A DNA stretch of 54,530 nucleotides from Herbaspirillum sp. YR522 (lineage in GTDB: Bacteria > Pseudomonadota > Gammaproteobacteria > Burkholderiales > Burkholderiaceae_D). Positions 41,166 to 49,260 of this stretch are shown here, piece after piece (position 1 is the stretch's first letter; each line of letters starts with the position of its first letter). The notes beneath the pieces were generated by a model that was given only the letters and a program-made list of their open reading frames with translations, did not search any database and was not told the origin of the DNA. A program made the position numbers and the translations under genes. The DNA lies in assembly GCF_000282575.1 (NCBI RefSeq), contig NZ_AKJA01000120.1, positions 1 through 54,530 on the forward strand. Reading direction: 5' to 3'.

Positions 41166-42344
41166 CTAGCGCGCCTGCGGCTGGTGCGTGGCCGGCAAGG
41201 GCGCGGCGCGGTCCATGCGCCAGCTCACCAGCGCCACGGCGATGCCGGCCAGCGGCAGGATGGCGGCCACGTAGGGCACCGCATGCAGGCCAGGCCCGTG
41301 GTCGATGGTCAGGCCGCCCAGCCAGGCGCCGGCGGCATTGCCCAGGTTGAAGGCGGCGATATTGACCGACGATGCCAGGTTGGGCGCGCCGGTGGCTTTT
41401 TCCAGCACCCGCATCTGCAGCGGCGGCACCGTGGCGAAGGCGGCCATGCCCAGCAGGCCGACGCCGACGATCGATGCGATCTTGTTTTCGTTGGTCAGGC
41501 CGAACAGCACCAGCACCACCGCCAGGGCGACCAGGCTGCCGACCAGCGTGGGCATCAGGCGCCGGTCCGACAGCTTGCCGCCGGCCAGGTTGCCGATCAC
41601 CAGGCCGACCCCGAACAGCAGCAGGATGGGCGAGACCGCAGCCGGTGCGAAGCCGCTGATGTCGGTCAGGATCGGGGCGATATAGGTGAATGCGGCAAAC
41701 ACGCCACCGAAGCCCAGCACGGTCATCGCCAGTCCCAGCAGCACCTGGGGTCGACCCAGCACGCGCAACTCGCGACCGAAGTCGGCTGCCTCGCCGCCTT
41801 GCGAACGTGGCACCAGCCAGCCGGTCGCGGCCAGGGCCAGCACGCCGATGGCAGTCACCGCCCAGAACGTGGCTCGCCAGCCGTAGATCTGGCCCAGCCA
41901 GGTGCCAAACGGCACGCCCAGCACGTTGGCCACGGTCAAGCCGGTAAACATCAGGGCGATCGCGGAGGCCTGTTTTTCCTTCGGCACCAGGCCGGTGGCC
42001 ACCACCGAACCGACACCGAAGAACGCGCCATGGGCAAACGAGGCGATGATGCGTCCGATCATCAGTGTGCTGTAGTCGGGCGCCATGGCGCAGGCCAGGT
42101 TGCCGATGACGAATACCACCATCAACGCCATGAGCAGGGTCTTGCGCGGCAGGCGGCCGGTGGTGGCGGTGACCAGCGGCGCGCCGACGAACACCCCCAG
42201 CGCATAGCCGGTGACCAGCATGCCGGCCGCCGACAACGTCACGCCCAGGCTGGTGGCGACCTCGGGCAGCAAGCCCATGATCACGAATTCGGTGGTCCCG
42301 ATGGCAAATGCGCTGATGGTCAGCGCCCAGAGTGCAATTGGCAT
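41166..42344 (-). CDS. MFS transporter, AraJ/DHA1-type exporter
   Basis: A 392-aa, 12-helix major facilitator. The N-terminus LWALTISAFAIGTTEFVIMG and the GYALGVFVGAPLVT and GRLPRK motif-A region match the DHA1 AraJ/arabinose-efflux-type family. The substrate cannot be predicted; members export sugars, purines or drugs. I chose ATG 42344 because it gives the family N-terminus; the longer frame upstream runs through the regulator's coding region. It is transcribed divergently from a LysR gene that probably controls it. Confidence 0.9.
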   Translation of the reverse strand: MPIALWALTISAFAIGTTEFVIMGLLPEVATSLGVTLSAAGMLVTGYALGVFVGAPLVTATTGRLPRKTLLMALMVVFVIGNLACAMAPDYSTLMIGRIIASFAHGAFFGVGSVVATGLVPKEKQASAIALMFTGLTVANVLGVPFGTWLGQIYGWRATFWAVTAIGVLALAATGWLVPRSQGGEAADFGRELRVLGRPQVLLGLAMTVLGFGGVFAAFTYIAPILTDISGFAPAAVSPILLLFGVGLVIGNLAGGKLSDRRLMPTLVGSLVALAVVLVLFGLTNENKIASIVGVGLLGMAAFATVPPLQMRVLEKATGAPNLASSVNIAAFNLGNAAGAWLGGLTIDHGPGLHAVPYVAAILPLAGIAVALVSWRMDRAAPLPATHQPQAR

Positions 42345-42425
42345 GGCAGTGTTCCCAGGTTGAAGGTTGAAGGCAGGATGGCATGCAGTATGCGTGAAGT
42401 GTTTGTTGAGAAAAATACCGTTAAA

Positions 42426-42442
42426 ATCAAAGAATATTTGAT
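42426..42442. promoter_or_regulatory. Candidate LysR operator
   Basis: ATCAAA-GAATA-TTTGAT is a perfect 6-bp-armed inverted repeat in the 107-bp divergent MFS/lysR intergenic region. It lies immediately before the lysR ribosome site (CTGGAG), consistent with autoregulation and divergent control. Confidence 0.5.
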
Positions 42443-42451
42443 CTGGAGTCA

Positions 42452-43336
42452 ATGATGGCGATTGAATCGGAAGACCTGCGCAATTTCGTGGCGGTGGTCG
42501 AGGCCGGCAGCCTGTCGGCGGCCGCCGAGATACTGGGGCAGACCACCTCGGGGGTGAGCCGCGCGCTGACGCGGCTGGAACAAAAGCTCGCCACCAGCCT
42601 GTTGACCCGCACCACGCGGCGCATGGACCTGACCGAAGAGGGCCTGGCGTTCCTGCTGCAGGCACGCAGCATCCTGGGCGCGCTCGACCAGGCCGAGGAG
42701 TCGATGCGGCTGCGCACGCAAAAGCCGGTCGGCAAGCTGCGCGTCGATGCCGCCGCGCCGTTCCTGCTGCATTGCATCGTGCCGCATGTAGGGGCGTTTC
42801 GCGCCGCCTATCCGGGCATCGAACTCGAACTGACCACCAATGACCGTTTCATCGACCTGGTCGAGCAGCGCACCGACATTGCCATTCGCATTGGCGAGCT
42901 GCAGGATTCGACCCTGCACGCCAAGTCGCTCAGTACCGCCCGCATGAACGTGGTGGCCAGTCCGTCCTATCTCGCCGCGCACGGCGTGCCGCAGGACGTC
43001 GAAGCGCTCGACGCGCACACCTTGCTGGGTTTTTCGCAGCCGGATTCGCTTAACATGTGGCCGCTGCTGCATGCTGGCGGTGATCGTTATCCGGCCCGTG
43101 CGGCGGTGCGTGCGTCCAGCGGCGAGACGATCCGCCAGCTGGCGTTGCACGGGCAGGGCATTGCCTGCCTGTCGGACTTCATGTCGCAGGCCGATATCGC
43201 CGAGGGCCGCCTGGTGCGCCTGTTGGCGCAGGCCGACAGCGGCTATCGGCAAAAGATATCGGCGGTTTATTATCGCAACACGCAATTGGCCAGGCGCATC
43301 AGCTGCTTCCTCGATTTTCTGCACGAGCGTTTGTGA
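42452..43336 (+). CDS. LysR-type transcriptional regulator
   Basis: A 294-aa LTTR. The N-terminal winged HTH (~5-64, LRNFVAVVEAGSLSAAAEILGQTTSGVSRALTRLE) is followed by a substrate-binding domain of the type that recognises small effectors. Two adjacent ATGs (42452, 42455) are possible starts. It is divergent from the MFS exporter gene, a classic regulator-transporter pair. The effector is unknown. Confidence 0.92.
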   Translation: MMAIESEDLRNFVAVVEAGSLSAAAEILGQTTSGVSRALTRLEQKLATSLLTRTTRRMDLTEEGLAFLLQARSILGALDQAEESMRLRTQKPVGKLRVDAAAPFLLHCIVPHVGAFRAAYPGIELELTTNDRFIDLVEQRTDIAIRIGELQDSTLHAKSLSTARMNVVASPSYLAAHGVPQDVEALDAHTLLGFSQPDSLNMWPLLHAGGDRYPARAAVRASSGETIRQLALHGQGIACLSDFMSQADIAEGRLVRLLAQADSGYRQKISAVYYRNTQLARRISCFLDFLHERL

Positions 43337-43416
43337 AACAGGGCAATCGCCAATGCAACAAAATGGCAGGCCCCCGGTCTGAGGCTGGGCAGCATCGCAT
43401 CGCGCGAAACATCACC

Positions 43417-43422
43417 TAGAAT
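43417..43422 (+). promoter_or_regulatory. Candidate -10 box of the alpha-2-macroglobulin operon
   Basis: TAGAAT lies 22 bases upstream of the start in the 107-bp gap after lysR, followed by CGGAGAGC as ribosome site. The -35 region is not clear. Confidence 0.4.
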
Positions 43423-43443
43423 AAATACGAGTCGGAGAGCAAG

Positions 43444-46400
43444 ATGAATACAACGGGGGGCGGCGGCGCCATCGAGAAACAATGGTTGCGCGCAGCGCTG
43501 GCAGCAGTCGCGGCGGTGGTCCTGGCATGGACCGTGGCACCCGTGGCCGACGCGGCCACGGCCAGTGTCACCAGCGTCTCGCCGCAGGGCGAGGTGGCAC
43601 GGATTCGCCAGGTGCGCGTACGTTTTTCGGAATCGATGGTCAAGTTCGGCGATCCCAAGGCCGCCGCGCCTTTCGACGTCGACTGCCCGGTGGCTGGCAC
43701 GCCACGCTGGGCCGACGACAAGAACTGGGTCTATGACTTCGAACGCGACCTGCCGCCCGGCACCAGTTGCGCGCTCACCCTGCGCGGCGCCGCCCGTTCG
43801 GCCGCCGGCAATGCGGTCGCTGGCAAGCGCCGCTACCAGTTCAGCACCGGCGGGCCGGCGGTCAGCCGCACCCGCCCTGAATATGGCCAGCTGATCACCG
43901 AAGACCAGGCCTTCGTGCTGTACCAGAACGGCGCCGCCGTGGAGTCCTCGGTGCTGCAACACCTGTATTGCGAGGCCGAGGGCATCCACGAGCGGATCGC
44001 CGTCAAGCTGCTGCCGGCGCAGCAGCGCCAGGCCTTGCTCAAGAGTTTCGACGAGAAGGTCGATCCGGCCACCATCACTATCGTGCAATGCCAGCAGCGC
44101 CTGCCCAACGACGCCGCCGTGCGCCTGGTATGGGACCGTGGCATTGCCGCGGCCAATGCGCCCGCGATCACCACCACGCAGCCGCAGGTGTTCAAGTACA
44201 CGGTGCGCAGCGAATTCAGCGCCAGCTTTTCTTGCCAGCGCGAGAACGCCAATGCCGCCTGCTCGCCGATCCTGCCGGTGACGCTGTCGTTTTCCTCGCC
44301 GGTGCCGCGCAAGCTGGCCGAGCAGGTCGTGCTCGACGGCGGCAGCGGCAAGATCAAGCCCAGCTTCAGCCAGGATGAGCGCGGCGATACCGTCAACGCG
44401 GTCACCTTCAAGCCGCCGTTCGTCGAGAAATCGGCCTTCACGCTGCACCTGCCTGCGGGTTTCAAGGATGAGGATGGTCGCGTGCTGGCCAACGCCAGCG
44501 CCTTTCCGCTGAAGTCGGCCATGGCCGATTTCCCGCCGTTGGCAAAATTCCCGGCGGCGCCGTTCGGCATCATCGAGCTCAATGCCGATCCGGCCTTGCC
44601 GGTGACGCTGCGCCGGGTCGAGGCATCGTTGCAGGTGCGCGGCACCGATGGGCGCGCCATGCCGGGCAAGGTGGCCGATCTCAAGGTTCAGGATGACCGC
44701 GGCATCATCACCTGGCTGAGCCGGCTCAACCGTTATCACGAGAAGTGGGGCAACCCCAAGCAGGTCGACTCGCGCGGCATCAGCCTGCTCGAGCGCGAGC
44801 CGGGGGTGAAGACGCTCAACCTGCCGCAACCCAAGGAAGCGGTCGAAGGCAGCTGGCCGTTCGAGGTGGTCGGCATTCCCCTGGCCGACCCCGGCTTCTA
44901 CGTCGTCGAGCTGGCCTCGCACAAGCTGGGGGCGTCGCTGCTGGGCAAGCCGCAACCGATGTACGTCCGTACCAGCGCGCTGGTGACCAACCTGTCGGTG
45001 CACGTCAAGCTGGGGCGCGAGAACGGCGCGGTCTGGGTCACCCGCCTGGATGACGCCAAGCCGGTGGCCAATGCCGACGTGCGCGTGTCCAGCTGCACCG
45101 GCCAGTCGCTATGGCAGGGCAAGACCAACGCCGCCGGCGTGGCCATGCTGCCGGCACTGGACGACCCGTGCCTCAACCTGCCCTATGAAGAGGGGCGCAT
45201 CGGCGGCCTGTTCGTCAGCGCCCGCAAGAGCGATGAGAAGGGCCGCGCCGACATGGCCTTTGCGCTTACCTCCTGGAACGACGGTATCGAATCGTGGCGC
45301 TTCAACCTGCCCACCGACACATCCCGGCAAGCCACCACCCGTGCCACCACCATTTTCGACCGTACCCTGTTGCGCGCCGGCGAGACGGTGTCGATGAAGC
45401 ACCTCATGCGCGTGGAGTCGATGCAGGGTTTTGGCTTGATGCGAGCGCAAGACCTGCCCACGCGGGTACGCATCACGCACCAGGGAAGCGGCCAGCAATT
45501 CCAGTTCCCGTTGTCCTGGCGCGCCGGCAAGAGTGCCGAGACCGTGTTTGCCTTGCCCAAGCAGGCCAAGCTGGGCGCCTATGACGTGGTGCTGGACCAA
45601 GGCCGCGCCGACCCCAACCGCCAGGACGCCGCCAACGGTGACGCCGATGGCGACGGCGGCGACGGCGACGGTGGCCAGCATGCCTTCTACACCGGCAGCT
45701 TCAGGGTGGAAGAATTCCGACTGCCGCTCATGCAGGGGCGCATGAGTGCGCCCAAGGGGCCCCAGGTGGCCATCAAGGAATTGCCGCTGCAGCTGCAGCT
45801 GAACTACCTCAACGGCGGTGGCGCGGCTGGCCAGCAGGTACGGGTATCGAGCCTGTTGCGCGCACGCAGCGTGAGCTTTGCGGGCTACGACGGTTTCTCG
45901 TTCGTGCCTCCGCAAGACGATGACAACGGTGCCGCCGGCGACCAGAAGATCGTGGCCGACAAGCTGGCCGTGACGCTCGACAAGAACGGCAGCGCCAGCG
46001 CCGTCATCGCCAAGCTGCCGGCCATCTCGCGCGCCCAGGAGTTGCTCACCGAGATGACCTATAACGACCCCAACGGCGAGGTGCAGACCATCTCCGGCGT
46101 GACGCCCCTGTGGCCCTCGGCGGTGGCAGTCGGCCTGCGCGCCGGCAACTGGATCTCGGTCAAGAAGAAGCTGACCCTGACGGCGGTCACGCTGGACACC
46201 GACGGCAAGCCGCAGGCCGGGATGGCGGTCGAGATACGCGCCATCGCCCGCAAGACCAATTCGCATCGCAAGCGCATGGTGGGTGGCTTCTACGCCTACG
46301 AGAACGACCAGACCACGCAAGACCTGGGCAAGCTGTGCGCGGGCAAGAGCGACGCCCATGGCATGTTCAACTGCGACACCGAACTGTCCGAGCCTGGCAA

Positions 46401-49260
46401 CGTCGAGCTGATCGCCAGCGCCAAGGACGCGCGCGGCAACACCAGCGCGGCCTATTCGTCGGTGTGGGTGACCGGTCGCGGCGAGCTGTGGTTCGATGGC
46501 GAGAACCAGGACCGCATCGATATCCTGCCCGAGAAAAAGACCTACCAGGCCGGCGAGACGGCGCGCTTCCAGGTGCGCATGCCGTTTCGCCATGCCACCG
46601 CGCTGGTGGCGGTGGAGCGCGAAGGCGTGATCGATACCCAGGTGGTGCAGTTGTCGGGGCAGGACCCCAATATCAGCGTACCGGTCAAGGCCGCCTACGG
46701 GCCCAACGTCTATGTGTCGGTGCTGGCCGTGCGTGGGCGCATGCGCGACGTGCCGTGGTACTCGTTCTTCCTGTGGGGCTGGAAGGAACCGGTCAATTGG
46801 TGGCATGAGTTCCGCGAGTACCAGGCGCCGGGCACCATGGTCGACCTGTCCAAGCCGGCCTGGAAATACGGCATCGCCGAGATCGGCGTGGGCGAGGCCG
46901 CCCACAAGCTGCAGGTGGCGGTGAGCACCGATAAATCCAGCTATCCGGTGCGCGGCGTGGCCAAGGTCCAGGTGCAGGTGAAGCTGCCCGACGGCAAGCC
47001 GGCGGCCGGCGCGGAATTTGCGCTGGCGGCAGTCGACGAGGCACTGCTCGAACTGCAACCCAACGGTAGCTGGGACTTGCTCAAGGCGATGTTGCAGCGG
47101 CGCAGCTACGGGGTCGAGACCTCGACGGCACAGATGCAAGTGGTGGGCAAGCGCCATTACGGCAAGAAAGCCACGCCGGCGGGCGGCGGCGGCGGTCGTG
47201 CGCCGACCCGCGAGTTGTTCGATACGCTGCTGCTGTGGAAGCCCAGCGTCAAGCTCGATGGCGACGGCCGGGCGCAACTGGAGGTGCCCCTGAACGATGC
47301 GCTGACCTCGTTCCGGATCGTCGCCATCGCCGACAGCGGCGCCGACCTGTTCGGTACCGGCAGCACCTCGATTCGCGCCACGCAGGATGTGCAGTTGATC
47401 TCGGGCCTGCCACCGCTGGTGCGCGAAGGCGATAGCTTCAACGCCATGGTCACGCTGCGCAACACCACCAACCGCGACATGAAGATCAAGGTCGTGGCGC
47501 GCGCAGAGGGCAGTGCGCTGAGCCTGCCCGAGCGCGAACTGGCGTTGGGGGCGGGCCAATCGGGCGAACTGGCGTGGCCGGTCACGGTGGCGCAGGACCT
47601 GAACCAGCTGAATTGGGAAATCAACGCCCAGGAGCAGGGCGGCGCCGGTGCGCGCGACGCCATCAAGCTGAGCCAGCGGGTGTTGCCGGCGGTGCCGGTG
47701 ACGGTGCAGCAGGCCACGTTGTTCCAGCTCGACAAGAGCGCCAGCATCGATATCGTCCAGCCGGCCGGCAGCCTGCCGGGACGCGGTGGACTGGCTGTCG
47801 GGCTCAAGGCCAGCCTGGCCGGTGGCAGCGATGCGCTGACCCGTTACTTCACCCAATATCCGTTCTCGTGCCTGGAGCAGAAGACCTCCAAGGCCATCGG
47901 CCTGCGTGACGAGGCAGGGTGGCAGCGCATCGCCGCCGACCTGCCGACCTACCTCGACGGTGACGGCCTGGCGTATTACTTCCCGCCGCCGGACTCGTCG
48001 GCGCGACGGGGTAGCGATACGCTCACTGCCTATCTGCTGGCGGCGGCCAACGAAGCCGGCTACGCCATTCCCACGCCAAGCCGCGACAAGATGCTCGATG
48101 GCCTGGCCGGCTTCGTCGAAGGCCGTATCACGCGCCAGTTCTGGTCGCCCAGGAAAGATCTCGACGTGCGCAAGCTGGCCGCGCTCGAAGCGCTGTCGCG
48201 CTATGGCCGGGTGCAGCCGGCCATGCTGGGCTCGTTGCAGATCAACCCGAACCAGTGGCCGACCTCCGGCCTGCTGGACTGGATTGCCGTGCTGCAGCGG
48301 GTGCCTGCCATCGCCGAGCGCCAGAAGAAGCTCGACGAAGCCGACCAGATCTTGCGTGCAAGGCTCGATTTCCAGGGCACGCGCATGGGGTTTTCAAGCG
48401 AGCAGGACGATTACTGGTGGTGGCTCATGAGTGGTGCCGACGCCAACGCCAACCGCCTGATCCTGCTGCAATTGAACAATCCCGCCTGGCGTGACGACCT
48501 GCCGCGCCTGGTGGCCGGCGCCATCGCCCGCCAGCAGCGCGGCCACTGGAACACCACCACCGCCAACGTCTGGGGCAGCCTGGCACTGGACCGCTTCGCG
48601 CGCAAGTTCGAGACGGAAAAACCCGCCGGCACCACCCGCGTGAGCGTGGAGCCGGCCACGCAGAGCTTTGCCTGGGCGGCCGGCAGTGATGGCGGCAAGC
48701 TGCAACTGCCATGGCCGGCCACTGCCAGCGGCGGCGTGGCGCGTTTCGCCCATGACGGCGCCGGCAAGCCCTGGGTCACGCTGCAAAGCCTGGTGGCGGT
48801 GCCGCTGACGCAGGCCTTCTCCAGCGGCTATCGCATCACGCGCAAGATCGAAGCGGTGGAGCAGAAGGTCGGCGGCAGCTATAGCCGGGGCGACGTGTTG
48901 CGGGTGAGCCTGGAGATCGATGCCCAGACCGACATGACCTGGGTAGTGGTGAGCGACCCCTTGCCGGGTGGCGCCACGCTGCTGGGCTCGGGCCTGGGAC
49001 GCGATTCGGTCATCGGCCAGGGCAGCCAGCCCAGGGACGATGCCGGACGCGGCCAGCTGGCCTATGAGGAGCGCAGCTTCGAGGCCTATCGCGCCTACTA
49101 CGAATCGATGCCCAAGGGCCGCACCAGCATCAGCTACACGGTGCGCCTGAACAACGTGGGCGAATTCAACCTGCCACCGACCCGGGTCGAGGCCATGTAT
49201 GCACCGGAGATGTTCGGCGAGTTGCCGAACCAGAAGATGGTGGTCAAGGCGGCACCGTGA
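43444..49260 (+). CDS. Bacterial alpha-2-macroglobulin, thioester type
   Basis: Very large periplasmic protease inhibitor (1938 aa). An N-terminal signal (AALAAVAAVVLAWTVAPVADAATA) is followed by Ig/MG-like domains, the A2M N- and bait-region modules, the central A2M domain (FDTLLLWKPSVKLDGDG...) and the thioester CLEQ with Cys1476. The alpha/alpha toroid thioester domain and a C-terminal receptor-like domain complete it. The intact CLEQ predicts covalent trapping of attacking proteases. There is no lipobox, unlike E. coli YfhM, so it may be soluble. An Asp/Gly-rich insert (ANGDADGDGGDGDGGQ) lies near residue 727. pbpC overlaps its stop, the usual partner. Confidence 0.94.
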   Translation: MNTTGGGGAIEKQWLRAALAAVAAVVLAWTVAPVADAATASVTSVSPQGEVARIRQVRVRFSESMVKFGDPKAAAPFDVDCPVAGTPRWADDKNWVYDFERDLPPGTSCALTLRGAARSAAGNAVAGKRRYQFSTGGPAVSRTRPEYGQLITEDQAFVLYQNGAAVESSVLQHLYCEAEGIHERIAVKLLPAQQRQALLKSFDEKVDPATITIVQCQQRLPNDAAVRLVWDRGIAAANAPAITTTQPQVFKYTVRSEFSASFSCQRENANAACSPILPVTLSFSSPVPRKLAEQVVLDGGSGKIKPSFSQDERGDTVNAVTFKPPFVEKSAFTLHLPAGFKDEDGRVLANASAFPLKSAMADFPPLAKFPAAPFGIIELNADPALPVTLRRVEASLQVRGTDGRAMPGKVADLKVQDDRGIITWLSRLNRYHEKWGNPKQVDSRGISLLEREPGVKTLNLPQPKEAVEGSWPFEVVGIPLADPGFYVVELASHKLGASLLGKPQPMYVRTSALVTNLSVHVKLGRENGAVWVTRLDDAKPVANADVRVSSCTGQSLWQGKTNAAGVAMLPALDDPCLNLPYEEGRIGGLFVSARKSDEKGRADMAFALTSWNDGIESWRFNLPTDTSRQATTRATTIFDRTLLRAGETVSMKHLMRVESMQGFGLMRAQDLPTRVRITHQGSGQQFQFPLSWRAGKSAETVFALPKQAKLGAYDVVLDQGRADPNRQDAANGDADGDGGDGDGGQHAFYTGSFRVEEFRLPLMQGRMSAPKGPQVAIKELPLQLQLNYLNGGGAAGQQVRVSSLLRARSVSFAGYDGFSFVPPQDDDNGAAGDQKIVADKLAVTLDKNGSASAVIAKLPAISRAQELLTEMTYNDPNGEVQTISGVTPLWPSAVAVGLRAGNWISVKKKLTLTAVTLDTDGKPQAGMAVEIRAIARKTNSHRKRMVGGFYAYENDQTTQDLGKLCAGKSDAHGMFNCDTELSEPGNVELIASAKDARGNTSAAYSSVWVTGRGELWFDGENQDRIDILPEKKTYQAGETARFQVRMPFRHATALVAVEREGVIDTQVVQLSGQDPNISVPVKAAYGPNVYVSVLAVRGRMRDVPWYSFFLWGWKEPVNWWHEFREYQAPGTMVDLSKPAWKYGIAEIGVGEAAHKLQVAVSTDKSSYPVRGVAKVQVQVKLPDGKPAAGAEFALAAVDEALLELQPNGSWDLLKAMLQRRSYGVETSTAQMQVVGKRHYGKKATPAGGGGGRAPTRELFDTLLLWKPSVKLDGDGRAQLEVPLNDALTSFRIVAIADSGADLFGTGSTSIRATQDVQLISGLPPLVREGDSFNAMVTLRNTTNRDMKIKVVARAEGSALSLPERELALGAGQSGELAWPVTVAQDLNQLNWEINAQEQGGAGARDAIKLSQRVLPAVPVTVQQATLFQLDKSASIDIVQPAGSLPGRGGLAVGLKASLAGGSDALTRYFTQYPFSCLEQKTSKAIGLRDEAGWQRIAADLPTYLDGDGLAYYFPPPDSSARRGSDTLTAYLLAAANEAGYAIPTPSRDKMLDGLAGFVEGRITRQFWSPRKDLDVRKLAALEALSRYGRVQPAMLGSLQINPNQWPTSGLLDWIAVLQRVPAIAERQKKLDEADQILRARLDFQGTRMGFSSEQDDYWWWLMSGADANANRLILLQLNNPAWRDDLPRLVAGAIARQQRGHWNTTTANVWGSLALDRFARKFETEKPAGTTRVSVEPATQSFAWAAGSDGGKLQLPWPATASGGVARFAHDGAGKPWVTLQSLVAVPLTQAFSSGYRITRKIEAVEQKVGGSYSRGDVLRVSLEIDAQTDMTWVVVSDPLPGGATLLGSGLGRDSVIGQGSQPRDDAGRGQLAYEERSFEAYRAYYESMPKGRTSISYTVRLNNVGEFNLPPTRVEAMYAPEMFGELPNQKMVVKAAP

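Noticed and set aside
45109-47856. 915-codon - strand open frame inside the alpha-2-macroglobulin gene
   Set aside because: Same composition artefact; codon bias of the + strand gene suppresses stops on the other strand.
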